From the NCBI GenBank assembly GCA_000711775.1, contig ARYC01000123.1:42513-106512 (forward strand): a DNA stretch of 64,000 nt. Direction: 5' to 3'. Under the pieces are notes generated by a model that saw only the letters and a program-made list of their open reading frames with translations, did not search any database and was not told the origin of the DNA. Positions 44,235 to 56,574 of this stretch are shown here, piece by piece. The position numbers were made by a program, and so were the translations under genes. Every line of letters begins with the position of its first letter. The stretch's first letter is position 1. Source of the stretch: Oxytricha trifallax. Lineage: Eukaryota; Ciliophora; Spirotrichea; Sporadotrichida; Oxytrichidae.

Positions 44235-47200
44235 ATGCCAGACAACTCAATCTCCTTTTAAATGCTGGAGAGAGAAGAATATGGAGATGGTTCTAACTTC
44301 CTGTATAAAGTTGAGGGAAGTCACCTTGATCTAGCTTGTAATCAAAGTGCCATTAAAGAGAATAAAAAACGCAAATAGTAATTGGAGAGGTATATGTAGG
44401 GAATAGGGAAGGAGTCTGATTAGATTATCAAAGAAATTGAAACGAATATTAAACTCTTAGACCAGGAGAGTATTTGCATATATAAAATTGAATGTTTTTT
44501 TTAAATATTAAGCAAGCTTCTTCTTTAATTCCCATTATTTCAATAAATATTTATTCTGTCATTAAATTAGGAGAGTCAACTTCTTGATGATGAAGAAGAA
44601 AATGAAGATTAATTTCATGATTTGTAGGTAAAAACAAATAATTTAGAAATCTAAAGAAATTCAAAATTCGAGAGACTCTCAAGTACGACAAAGAACAGCA
44701 AAGTTAAGAAGCTAAATTTCGGTAAAATCTAAATCTAAGACAATATGTTGAACACGACTAACAGTAAATTTTCATAAAATGACTACAAATCAAGCTTTTT
44801 AGATGATTAGACAATCTAATAAGACATCGAGGACATCAAAAGAAAAAAGATTCAAGCACTGAAAGAAGCTTAAGAGAGTTTAGGTGAGTATGTGACTCCG
44901 AAATCAATAAGCAAAAATTATCAATCAACAATCAATAATGGAGGGAGAATTCGAATTGATAACAATACAGACACTCCTTATTTTGGTGCTCTTAACTTTC
45001 AATCAAGCACTAAAAAACAAAAAAGTCGATTAAATTAAACACTGAATCACTCCTCAGTTGACATGAATAATACCGTTACAATGTTGTCTCCAAAACTAAA
45101 GGCAAGCATATAAAATCATAATAATAATAGACTAGACAGTTCAATCTTGACTTTCAATATCAGAAAAGAGTCAATTAATTCCTAAAATTTAGTCCCTTTA
45201 AGTTTGAAAACTTCCATATCAAGAGAACCAAGCGGGATTAAACTACCTAAATTAATAAATTAAAAACCTAGTTTCATTCATTCACCCGGAAAAAAGAGGA
45301 ATTCCTAATTTAACAACACTTTCAAGAATTAATCAATCTCGAATAAGCTATAGCCATTTTCAAATGATGACCCATCACCAATGACTTAAAAAGAAAGAAA
45401 CTTCAAAGAGAGCAAGAACATTCAGAAATTTGGATTGAAACTGAAAATAAACACGAAGTAGTAGTTCTCACAAGCTTTTAATAGTATGCCTGTTTCCCCT
45501 AAAGAGTTCGATACGACTAATAATTTCTCTCTTTTCATTTTTATACATGAACAGAAATTCATTACAATCTTTATATCAATTTTCATATAAAATCATTAAT
45601 AAAATAGCTATATAAAAAATATCTCTTTACCAAAAATAAGATAGCGAATTCCCGATGGAAGATGGCAATACCAATTTATCAATAAAAGATGACAATTTTT
45701 AGAATAAAATGGAAAGTTAAAACGTAAAAGTTTAAGATGCAGTGGATGAAGAAGTTGGAAAGATCTATAAAATGTAAAATTAATTTGATTCTAGGTTCAC
45801 TATGAAAGATTATTCTATTGAGTATATTAGGATGATTTCTTAAGAGTCTGGATATTTAAATTAAATTTTGCATGAGCAGTGTTTATATAAATAGCAAAAT
45901 ATATTTAAATAATGTCTATTATTATAGGAATAAGTTTGAATTTGGAAATTAATAGTAATAAAATTAAATATCAATTAAATTAATGGCAGTTAAATTTGTG
46001 CAATTTTAACGATCTTGGGCTTATTCGATAGTGAATTCAAAATTAGCAGGACTTTATTATTGGCGGTACTATTTTATCGCATCGAGGGAGTGAGATAACT
46101 TGAGTTTAATTAAATCCCTCTTAATTCAATAAAATATACCCTGATATTAAAGTGAAGTTATTTCGTTTCAGGGATGAGATAAAATAGTACCGCCAATAAT
46201 AAAGTCCTGCTAATTTTGAATTCACTATCGAATAAGCCCAAGATCGTTAAAATTGCACAAATTTAACTGCCAAGATTTTGAATTATAATAAATAAATTAA
46301 TAATTAATTTTCTAAATTCAAAAATATTTCTACAATATTAAATTGATATCAAAAGGAATTTCTATAGAATTAATCTCCTACAAGCTTAAATTACCCTTCT
46401 CTTAATCGAGGGGATAGTCTCAAGAAAGTTATAGAATTACAAAATATTATTCATTTTTAATACGAATTTAAAATATTATTACCAATTTTATAGATTTGTA
46501 CTTTTGTATGTATTAAATTACTTATGTTTTTACTATATAGCAGACATGATTGCTGATGGTGGTGACTTTACACTTAAAGCTTTAAAATTAAATTCAGAGA
46601 TGCCCTCTCCCACAAAGAAGGATTTGCGAGAATTATCTTAAAGTTTTGGAAATTAATTTACTATATTCTCAAATAAGAGAGGTAGCCACTAACCCGAAGA
46701 TACTTACTAGTAGAAAATTATCAACCAAGATGATATTGATGCTGTTTAAATAATATTAATAATATCATATTATTTTACGTTTATGAGATATATAGAGTAT
46801 TGAAAATCAATCAAATTTTCGTATAATTATTAATTTAGATTTTCTGTTAAAGGTGTAAACATGCTAAAGAGTACTGCAAAAAAATAAACAACACCAATAG
46901 TTGAAAGATTTGGTCTAAATCATTAAAATTGATTAACTTATTTAATAAAACAAATACTCATGAAATTTTATGGTGTTTTTTGTATTAAAGTCTAGGCATA
47001 ACAAACACAAGTCCTAGAAACCAAAATAAAAAGCTAAATTATTAATAAAATGCACAAATATTAGAGGCAGATTCTTAAATATCAAGTCAAAAATAAATCA
47101 CAGATAAAAATAAAAATAATTAAAATGCTTCAAGTATTTAAGATAATAAAACTTCAATATATTCACAAGACGAAGGAAAAGAAGATGCTACAGAGGAATT

Positions 47201-47592
47201 ATAATCTCAAGAAACTTAATTATAAAACACTATTCTTAATTTTTGTATAAATCTTAGCATATTTTAATTAATACTTTTTAAAACATTCATAGATGTTATC
47301 AAGCCACAATCTACTTAAATCGATAATTTACTTAAATAGAGAAACTCTTCAAAGTAAAGATAGAGAAACTAAAACTAAATTGCTACTAACATTCTAAAAC
47401 GGAAAAAATATTTCATATAAAACTTACTAAAATAAATTTACAATTACTTTATTTGAAACTTTTTTATTTTTATTATTAAAAATATCACAATACTAAATGA
47501 TTTTAGCAATAATCAATACTTCCTGGAGAAGAAAAAGAATTGGGATTAAGAGATATACTATGTAATCAAAGACTATCAATAAACTCTGGGCT
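44235..47592 (+). CDS. S/N-rich, partly coiled-coil protein; one IES carries a foldback element
   Basis: ATG 44235 (MPDNSISFQMLEREEYGDGS), TGA near 47590. Pointers join a charged helical N-terminal part (KRKQQLERYMQGIGKESDQIIKEIE), an acidic patch (LLDDEEENED), and a long Ser/Asn/Lys-rich middle with proline-directed sites (TMLSPKL, VSPKEF, EMPSPTKKD). The later MDSs are FTMKDYSIEYIRMIADGGDF, ...DDIDAVKGVNML, ERFGLGITNTSPRNQ, and a C-terminal EEKELGLRDILCNQRLSI. The last two junctions (about 47230-47290, 47400-47510) were not resolved. No family recognised; low-complexity composition suggests a cytoskeletal or regulatory scaffold, but that is a guess. Confidence 0.7.
44464..44568 (+). other. 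IES, pointer AGGAGAGT (44464-44471/44569-44576)
   Basis: 105 bp. Joining gives KLLDQESQLLDDEEEN. Confidence 0.9.
45507..45648 (+). other. IES, pointer TTC (45507-45509/45649-45651)
   Basis: 142 bp. Joining gives PVSPKEFPMEDGNTN. Confidence 0.7.
45832..46545 (+). other. 714-bp IES, pointer ATGATT (45832-45837/46546-46551)
   Basis: Joining gives SIEYIRMIADGGDFTLK. It contains the foldback element copy 2. Confidence 0.85.
45921..46336. mobile_element. foldback element, copy 2 (416 bp)
   Basis: Inverted repeat over nearly its whole length with about 185-bp arms. ATT duplication at 45918-45920 and 46337-46339. Shares with copy 1 the termini, GGCAGTTAA, and the GGACTTTA.TATTGG.GGTAC...TATCGC core, but otherwise diverged. 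No ORF. Confidence 0.9.
46742..46843 (+). other. IES, pointer CTGTT (46742-46746/46844-46848)
   Basis: 102 bp. Joining gives QDDIDAVKGVNMLKS. Confidence 0.85.
46913..46989 (+). other. IES, pointer GTCTA (46913-46917/46990-46994)
   Basis: 77 bp. Joining gives VERFGLGITNTSPRN, removing the TGA at 46930. Confidence 0.8.
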
Positions 47593-48226
47593 CATTATTT
47601 GACAATAATCCCTAGAATTAATTATAAAATCAGCAAACTTCAATACACCCACCTAATTTACTGTAAATAATTTCATAGTTGCATAAATTATGATTTCAAA
47701 TCGTTGTAGATAAATTTATATAATTTACAAGTAGATAAGAAAAATTCATTAATGAGTATACCAAGTAGCAATATATCAGAATCATCTAAAAACTTAATAA
47801 AATTATATAATTATTAAAAGAATAATGTTATTAAGAAGTTTATTAGTAATTTACTATTAAATTAACTTAAAATAAATGAAAAAAAGTTGTAAGGTTTGAA
47901 TAAATAAGAAATTTTAAAATATTTTTATAATAAAATATTTGAATAAATGCCAAACAAAGTTTTTACCTTTGTTGATTTATAGAATAAATATAAAATGAAT
48001 CAATTTGATGCTATTATTATTATTATTTTATGATGTTCGAAAATGATTTGATGTTAAAACTAATTCTTCGAAATAATTATTGATTTTAACAATGTTTAAA
48101 TAATTTTCTTTTCTGCAATATTTAGTGTAAAAGTTTTAAAAAATTAATAGTTAAACCTTTGTTATTAATTGCATTATTAATTTATCAACATCTATTTAAT
48201 TCAAAGAAAATAACTCATATAAATAT
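47593..48226. other. AT-rich spacer
   Basis: No gene, repeat or RNA recognised. Confidence 0.5.
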
Positions 48227-48234
48227 AAAACTTC

Positions 48235-48750
48235 GAGGGGGGGGGGGGAAGTTTCCTGCACTCGAGGAAGTTTCCTGCACGGTTTTTTTCTTTATGTTAA
48301 ATTTAATGAATTTTACATAAATTAGCAAATTTAATATTTTTTATGACCCATTATAATTAAGAGCATATTTTTCATCACTGATGTAGCTCTAGAAAATATA
48401 GTCTAACATTATAAAGGCAAGGTAAGTACAAGATTAATTGAATCAGAATTACACTAGGAATAGGATACAATATTTGGAATTACTATAGTAAAGCAATATA
48501 ATATTTAAAAGATATAACATTAAAATATCAGATGAAAAATGCATGATTTTTTGAAATCTGAAGAGAAATATTGACTATTTATTAATGAAGAAAGTGTAAT
48601 TATAACAATAAAATTAGTCTGAAATTGGTTGATAGTTGTTATAAAGATTAATTTAATAAAAAAAAATTAAAAATTAAAAAATTTTATAAAGTGCAGGAAA
48701 CTTCCCTATATTTTTTTTTATCATAAACCAGTGCAGGAAACTTCCCCCCC
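48235..48750. mobile_element. small element with G-run termini, copy 2 (516 bp)
   Basis: A run of 12 G then GAAGTTTCCTGCACTCGAGGAAGTTTCCTGCAC (a doubled box) at the left, inverted boxes and seven C at the right. Perfect 8-bp duplication AAAACTTC at 48227-48234 and 48751-48758. Colinear with copy 1 in reverse orientation. No ORF. Confidence 0.92.
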
Positions 48751-48772
48751 AAAACTTCTTTACAAGCAAAAG

Positions 48773-50141
48773 AATGACCAACCCCAAAATTTCAACGAAC
48801 ACTCTTGGTTCTATTAATGAGCAAATTTAATCAATGCAAAAACAAAAAAGCAGTAATTATAGGGGAAGCAGCAGCTAGCAATTTACATAAATTTAAAGAA
48901 TTTTAGAGGTTAAATTATTTTATTAAAGTTATAACACATTCGAAAGCAGAGTGCTATTTATATTAATCATTCCGCCAAATCATACTCTATCTAGATATGA
49001 CTGTAAAACATTTTATATATAGATTTTGAATAAGAACACAATGAAGCATAACATTTTGGCATTTATCTAATAAATATCATTATTTTATACTTTAAAGCCA
49101 TTGTTTCTATAAGTATTGACCTTAGCTAAATTTTTATTTCCATAACTTTTCGAAACAATTTATTCTAAATAATAGAGTGTTTAAAACTCAACGCAGACCC
49201 ACATGTCTCACTAAGATCAAAATAACATTATGAATGTAATATTTACATATTTTGTAGATTAGTTTATTTTTTAATGTATGGGGGGGTTATATATCAAAGC
49301 TGTAAAATAATAACTAGCTTGAATTATTCCATATATTTTCTTATACCCAATTATTGTATGTTTGAATAATATATTATGAAAGTTCTGAAATAGTTTGAAG
49401 CCAAGCACTATCACAAAGAATTTTCAAATTAAAATAGTCAAGGTAATAACTAAAACATTTCAAATATACGAGCTCATTAACACAATAAGAATCACTCTGT
49501 AGATGCATCGCAAAGAGGAGCTCATCATTTATTTTTATCATGATTCCTTGCAATAATTTTATGCTCTTTATTTAAGAGAAATTATTTTATAAATCAATTG
49601 GCTATGCCTGAAGATTAAATCAACGCCAATCAAGTGGAATTTCGAGATAGAATAAAAAACTATGGAAAATGGTACATTAAACCAGAGAAATTCAACAGAA
49701 ACTTCGAGTTAATCAAGCTATAAGTCACTGACAAAAAGAAGGAGGAGTAATTGATATAAAGAATTTAATAAGTCAAAAAGTAGAGAGAAGTCGTACAGCC
49801 TTAAAATGAAACTTACATTAATACGCCTTTCACATAAACTTATAAATTGGCTATATATTTTAGATTTTTAGTTATACTTTTAATGATTTTCAAATCTTAA
49901 GGTTTCTTCAGTATAAAATTTTTTATAGCCTATTAATTACAAATAACATATTATATAACATGATATTTATGGTCATTTTTTCTATATAGTTTAAGGCAAA
50001 ACCCCTGGAAGTATTTAAGGGTTAGTTAAAGTTTAAGTTGATTAATTTGATTTCCAAAAGAAAAAACATGCCTCAAAGTAACAAATAGAGCAAGAATTAA
50101 TAAAAAACCTTGAAAATATAGCGAGTTAACTTATGTAGTGA
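48773..50141 (+). CDS. unrecognised charged protein
   Basis: ATG 48773 (MTNPKISTNTLGSINEQIQSM), only 15 bp after the target duplication of the preceding element. Next coding block (about 49600-49850): NANQVEFRDRIKNYGKWYIKPEKFNRNFELIK then a Lys/Gln helix. Final block (49990-50141): GKTPGSIQGLVKVQVDQFDFQKKK...LIKNLENIASQLMQ, TGA 50139. The two intervening inserts (about 48910-49590, 49850-49990) are presumably IESs or introns and were not paired. No family identified. Confidence 0.6.
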
Positions 50142-50319
50142 ATTTAAAATTTTATATAATTTATTCAATTTGATTTCTTAATCAATCAATTTTTATTTAT
50201 TATCATTACGATTAAATCTTAACATGATTACATTAATTTGAATGTTTAGTTCATAGAAATATTGTGAAAAACTATAATCTTAAATTAAACATCAAATTAG
50301 AAAAAGCAATTAAACAAAC

Positions 50320-51173
50320 ATGGAGAAATTAAATTAGAACTACTAGTATTTGGACAGTGACGAAGAAGACTCAGAATCAGCTACTAATCAAGACCTCAGA
50401 AATAAATATATGGTTCCTAAAAACAAAGAGATGTAAGGAAGCATAAGAGTGGGTAAGTTTACAAATATAACATAGATCATTAAGTGGCAATAAATAAGAA
50501 TTATGTTGAGTGAATTATGGCCATAAGAGAAAACTTATTTTAGTCTATACAGCTTTAAATTGTTTCATTTTAAAAAATTATCATTAACACAGACTTATTA
50601 ATTTACTTCATTTTTATAGGCCCTCAATATCAAGCAGTCGAAATACCCTAATTAATCTAAAATCCTTTAGCTTCAACAACTACAAGCACCATCTCTTAAT
50701 AGTAATCTGGAATAATTCAAAATATTAAAAAACCATCAATTCTCACAGCTGCCAGTCAGGCTCAAGTATATAAATCTCAAAACTATCTTGAAGAAGAAAA
50801 GTTATTTGAAAAGTTCTTGAAGCCAAAACAATCAGGTCAAACTAAAATTGGTAGGTTGATTAAGTTAATTTATATCCACAATTTCTGTAAAATATTACTT
50901 ATACTCCAAAATATCAATGGAAATAGCGTATTTTAATCATACTTATAGGATCTTAATATCAAGCCACAGAGTTACCTGTCCCTAAACCCCCGCAAGAAAT
51001 GATGTAAAATATTTCTGATGTATCCATACCCAGTAAAAGTAAGAATATTTAACAATTAAATTTATTTTCTTACTATAGGGCAAAGAGAAGATGAAATCGA
51101 TACTGAAAATACCATAAATTAGAAACTCTTAGAAGAAGAAAATGAAGCACTAAAGAAACAAAGAAATCAATGA
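50320..51173 (+). CDS. protein with repeated GxQYQAxExP motif, three introns
   Basis: ATG 50320 (MEKLNQNYQYLDSDEEDSESATN), TGA 51171. Three GT-AG introns (50453-50619, 50851-50948, 51039-51078) splice in frame with no pointers, unlike most genes here. An acidic head precedes VGPQYQAVEIPQL and IGSQYQATELPVPKPP, two copies of one motif each starting right after an intron. It ends in a charged helix (NQKLLEEENEALKKQRNQ). No family recognised. Confidence 0.75.
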
Positions 51174-51396
51174 AACAAACTAATTTTTACTCATGAAGCT
51201 TTTGCAAGTTGTTAACTTGATATAAACATTGAATGAGACAATTTATAAACCTTAATTTATTAATAGAAATTATTCATTTAATTAATAACTTATTCATAAT
51301 CAAATTCAAGTTTCTGAATTATACATTTAAATATTTTTTAATAAAGAATCATGTTTTTCTTATATCTCTCTATGAATTTCAATAATCATTTATTGT

Positions 51397-53420
51397 TCAA
51401 TACCTTTTTGATTTTGCAAATAAACTCTTAATTGATTGTCTTGGGACTTTATCTGTGAGGTATTTCTCTGGTTCTGCTATGTCATCGTTGAAATCATCAA
51501 AACTGTTCAGTAAAATTTTGTTTTGAGCCTGCAAGTAGTCGAATGAGGGATTTCTTTGCCTGTAATAGGGCGAGTTGTAGTGTGGGCCTAGATGTGGATT
51601 GTTTAAAATAAGATTTAATTTAAATTTGACAAATTGATTGGTACTATTTGGAAAAAAATAATTATTAAACTTAAGTGGGTGATTAATGGGAGAATGGAGA
51701 CTGTAAGGACTTTAGGCAACAGCAAGAGATGAAAAGGGAGATCCGAGTGAATTTAGATAGGGATATGACATTGTTAGCGAATCACCATGTGGATGTATAC
51801 CAGGTTGGGTAAATGGAGCCAGAGGAGATAGTTTGTGTACAGAATCATATGCCATCCTATTTTTATATTAAGTCCCTTTTAATTTAGTCGATAACAATAA
51901 ATTATTATAATTTTCCAATTATGTATCTTTCAATTAGACCAAATTCTTTAAACTTTGCATTTTATGCTTCATAGTTTTAGATTTATATTTGTCTTTATAG
52001 TGCTGTTCCCATTAAGACGATTTATTAATAAAACTATTCTCATTATTATCATATTAACTGTTATTAGTTATGAAAACTCTTGGCTAGTCATAATTTGAGA
52101 GATTTGAGCTACCTTAATTTGCATATGTGGATTTAATGACGAGTGGCTGTTACACATTTTATAGGACAAAGTAAAAATATTAACTTTCATAAATTAATGT
52201 TAATTCACCAAATTTGTAGATATGTTGCTGTCCTATGGTGGAATTTATGGCTTAAATTATAAAATAATAAAAAACCTCCCACCCCATTTTGATCTTATTT
52301 GATCATATGATTTTTCAGCAATGCATTTTCGTTTTATAGGGAGCTAATGCTTCGTTACATATTCATTTTATGAATCATGCTGTCATTGTTTTGTGAACTT
52401 GAAGAGGGATCTGGCGTGTTCTTGGCGAAGGTTATCATATCTTTCTTTAATTTTTTGTACTTCTTCTTTAACTATATATATAATTAAAAAGATTTGCTCA
52501 TTTTCTGACTGTTAGTTTGATAATGACAAAGTAAAAAGAGAGTAACTTTATACAAATCTTTTAATGAAATATCAAAATTGATAATATTTTAAGATAGAGA
52601 AAGTTACAATAACTATTTATAAGAAAGTTATTGTGATAATTTTTTCCAAAAAAGGGATTTATATATTAATTTTATTATAAACTTACTTTCTTGATTTTTT
52701 CTACCCTCTAATTATCAGGGAGTGAATCCATAGTTGAATACAAATTTGGAATTTCTTAACCAGCAATAAAAATTGATATATAAAATATATTTATGATGAT
52801 TAAAGTTTACGCCTATTCATAAAATCGGTTAAATAAATAAGATTTATGATAATATTTACAAATTATTCATGATTTCTTGTCAATAGCGATTGATATCCAT
52901 TTTAATTATATCTAAACAAAAATGAATTAATATTTATAAACAATTTACTTCATGTATTTATTTTGACCTAGATTTCTCATTAAATCTAGAGATTGCTTAT
53001 ACTAATCTACAATGTCTATATTTTAAAATTAGTCTCATAAAATTGAACTTTGCTAGTAAATTTATTCAGTAAATAATCTTCATATTTGGAGTCTAACTTG
53101 TTAATTTATGATATATATAAAACCTATTTCGGAATTTTATTGTAATTTTAAAAATGGATGGATGAATTATATGAACTTACCATTATTGCCCTTATCATAA
53201 TATTATTCACATTTAAAAAGTTTATATGATAATATTAAATTATTGATTCAATTTTTAGCAATATTAGTTTGATTTGTCATAATTTCCTCTAAAAAGTGTT
53301 TCTATAGGAGGGGGACCTCCAAGTTATTTCGCTCTTTCAAATGGCTCTTAAGATTGATAACGATTATTGGAGCTTCTGTATTCAAGCTAATTTTAAAGTT
53401 TAAAAAATTAACCATTTATC
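51397..53420 (-). CDS. coiled-coil and low-complexity protein
   Basis: Minus-strand coding blocks: YRSSNNRYQSQEPFERAKQLGGPPPIETLFRG (53280-53390), NKLDSKYEDYLLNKFTSKVQF and DIVDQYKQSLDLMRNLGQNKYMKQ (52950-53110), EIPNLYSTMDSLPDNQRVEKIKK (52690-52760), EEVQKIKERYDNLRQEHARSLFKF (52390-52480), an N/S/Q-rich block (51950-52160), Pro/Ser-rich MAYDSVHKLSPLAPFTQPG (51700-51855), and C-terminal YRQRNPSFDYLQAQNKILL...SIKSLFAKSKRY with TGA at 51397. Six or more inserts separate them and were not individually resolved. The start is unknown (reading is open up to about 53600). No family identified. Confidence 0.55.
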
Positions 53421-53793
53421 GATAAATAACCTGATATTTTAGTAAAGTTTTACAAAATAGAATATTATAGTCTAAAAAACATTTTACATAATTAGTCTTT
53501 CGATTGTTGTAATTTGCAGGAGATAAGAAAGTGTTCTACAATTATTTTATTCAAAAACTCTTCCAAAATTGAAAAGTAGAATATTACAATAGGTGGCAGC
53601 AGCATAGTGTAGTTACTATATCAATTTTAAATTTAGATTTTACTTTTTATTTAATATTGCAATATAAAGCTAAAATACAATAAAATTAAAGTATCTATTA
53701 ATAAACTAAATTCTATTTATTTATAATTTGGCAATAATTATAAAAAATAATTACTTATATAAGTCTTAATCTATTGTTTTAATTCTTCAATTT
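53421..53793. other. AT-rich spacer
   Basis: Nothing firmly recognised; may hold the 5' MDS of the gene at 51397. Confidence 0.4.
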
Positions 53794-56358
53794 TCAATAA
53801 ATCTTATTTTAATCTATAATTTTTGATAATTTAACACAAACTTTTTGTAATCCAATATCCTATGTTTATATATCCTATAATTTTATAGTATATTTTCTCA
53901 CATTCTTCATCATTGCTTGGCAGTGGTTTGATATTAGTAGATCTCCTAACATGCATAATAAGAGCGAGGCCAATATCTAAGAAGTCGCCAGTGTTTAAAC
54001 GCAGGCCTATCTCAGTGTCAACTTGGAGCTTGGTTTGAGCTTTCTCGTCACTTCTATCAATCATAAATAAGTTTCCGTTTTTATTTGAGATAGAAATTAA
54101 ATTTTTATATTCAAGAAGCTAATGTGTCCTTTTTTTATTCGTGGAAGTGTATTTGTATTGAGTCTACAAACTAAAATGTTTATAAATTAATAGAAAAAGA
54201 GAATGGATCGATGTCTTGTGGTATAGGAATGGGGTAATCGCATAGTGAATCTCCACCGAAATTTACAGTTTTCCCATCTTCAATCAAGAATGTCTTAAAC
54301 CTATAACAATTATAATATTTAACCCTTTAATTAAATCAATCTACTACCATTCATAGTTTAGTAACTCCAGCTTTTAAAATTCCTTGAGTCTTTTAGATCT
54401 ATTAATGCTCAGGAGTATCTTGGAAATCGTCAAGAACCTTAAACTTTACTTGGAAACTTTATGGGCGGAAGGATCTTTCCTCTCTTCTGAATTTAAGTGT
54501 TTGAGTAATCTCATCCTATTAATTTGTTCTAACTAATAATAATTAAATAATTTGTTTCTTAGGAAAAAATTCTACGATTCTTATTTACTAAATTTTAAAT
54601 AAAACATGGCACATCCTCAGGGGAAGTAGCATATCCAGAGACGACTAATTTATCAATAAGTATATTATTAGTCTTAAAATCTACGTATTTATCGAAAAAG
54701 GCATCCAAATCTGCATATCCCACGTTGAAGTTCATGTTCTCAATGCAGTCTTTGAATATTTAAATCTCCTAATGAAATTTATTTTACTTTTTTTTTACAA
54801 GATCACTGCAGATTAGATAAAATTTATATTTTAAATTGAATATGGATCTATTTTCATTGGTATCATCGATTTGTCTGCCAGTTTTCCACCAGAAATATGG
54901 TCTGAAGTTGCTATACACGTCATCACTCTCAATCACCTTCTTTTTGCAATCATTGAAGAAAGTATTTATTTATTTATAAACGTTATATTTTCTAATAGTT
55001 ATCAGTATTTTCTGAAAATCGCATAATAATAGTATCCAAAATACTATTTACCCCAAAACCCCTTTTCTATCAGAATAAAATATAAATATTTCAAGTGACA
55101 TAAAACTTCTCCGCTTCTGGATTTTTCAAGTTTTTAAGTTTAGTCAGATATTTCTGGGTGTTTTCTTTAATCATCTAGCCCACTTTGGTTTTATTTTCTG
55201 GCTTTAGACTTTGCTATTTGACAAGGTTGACTTGCTACTCTGGCTCATTCTGCCTGTCTTCGTGCTTGAGTTCCTATTCTTAAAGTTTCTGCATGAGTTT
55301 ATGATCGTTTCTCTTGTTAAATGGCACTTTCTCCACATCAAATTTTATCAAAAATAGCAAAATATATCAGATAGTTGTATCCTATTAAATTAAATAATGT
55401 AATAAAAACATCACTAAATAAAGCCTCGATAATTTCTGGAGGGACATTTGGAGCCATTTCTTATATCTTCATAACTCCAGATTTATAGTCGATTTCTCTC
55501 TCGCTTAATATTGCTAGTAACTCAACGCAGAGTCTATCAAATTGTTGTTTTTATATTTTATTTAAAGCAAAATATAATTTTATAAGATCCAATGTCTATT
55601 CCATTTTTTTTGTGGGATATATTTTATAAATCTACTTATCTAGTTTAAAATAATATTAATTGTGACTCTAATCCTAAGAGAATCTTTTCGACAAAAAACT
55701 TGATGATCTACTTCAAAAAGATACTATTAAGGAAATCTGCCACTCTGAAATTAACTTTCAAAGTATGACTATACTCCCTGGATTCCTCGACCCTTGTCGA
55801 AAAGCGCTCTGGTTTTTTTTGTATAAATTTTTTTTAAATTAAGAGAATTAACATTTGGATGTGATGGAATAGGAATAAATCAGAATATTTGCTTCGTAAA
55901 TATCTTGAAAATCTAAATATACTAGTTTGTTATTCTCAATAACTCTGAAATATATGTTTCTTACCATCTACATGCATTATTTCTCTTCATAAATGGCTGG
56001 CAGTAATTCATCAATTTATTCTTCATCTTTAATGGCTCGTACCTTTTCAATTTCTTCAATCATCCTCAAGAAGTTTGACATTAATAACTCACTTTATGAA
56101 TTAATTTTGCTTAATTTAAAGAATGAGAGGGGATTATGGGGGAAATTAAAATATAAAGAATGACTACTATATTTACAGCTAATGCTTAGAGAATTGCTTA
56201 AAATGAAAATAAATTATTGACATGATCATTTCCTTGAAATCACCATCGAAAAGGGCATAAGTAGCTAGAATATGAGTGCCCTGAGTGACTCTCTCCAATT
56301 CATTTAATAAATGATTGTACTAATCAGTCCTTGTCAAAGTTTATTTGTGCTCTACCAT
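53794..56358 (-). CDS. unrecognised multi-MDS protein
   Basis: ATG 56358 (MVEHKQTLTRTDQYNHLLNEL). A pointer joins FDGDFKEMIMSNFLRMIEEIEKVRAIKDEEQIDELL. Later blocks: PERFSTRVEESREYSHTLKVNFRV (about 55750), LCVELLAILSEREIDYKSGVMK (about 55480), a Q/K/E-rich helix (55110-55340), ESDDVYSNFRPYFWWKTGRQ (about 54900), NFNVGYADLDAFFDKYVDFKT (about 54690), TLKFRREERSFRPQSFQVKFKVLDDF (about 54440), KTVNFGGDSLCDYPIPIPQD (about 54240), and EIGLRLNTGDFLDIGLALIMHV (about 53960). Strong coding composition and at least seven inserts. I do not recognise a family. Confidence 0.6.
56075..56216 (-). other. IES, pointer TTGACAT (56075-56081/56217-56223)
   Basis: 142 bp. Joining gives FKEMIMSNFLRMIEEIE. Confidence 0.85.
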
Positions 56359-56574
56359 AGTAAAAGTTTATATTATATTTTAAGATATATTGTCAAATAG
56401 GCTCAGACGGTTATTAAAACTTAATTATGTTTTTATTTATACTAGAAAACCCAAAAAATTAGATATATTTTATTTTTCATTTTCAGAAATTCATTTTTCG
56501 AAGTTCAAAGTGACTAATCAATGGTTTTGTTTTTTTTTTATAAAATAAATTTTTATAATATATAATGATGAAGA

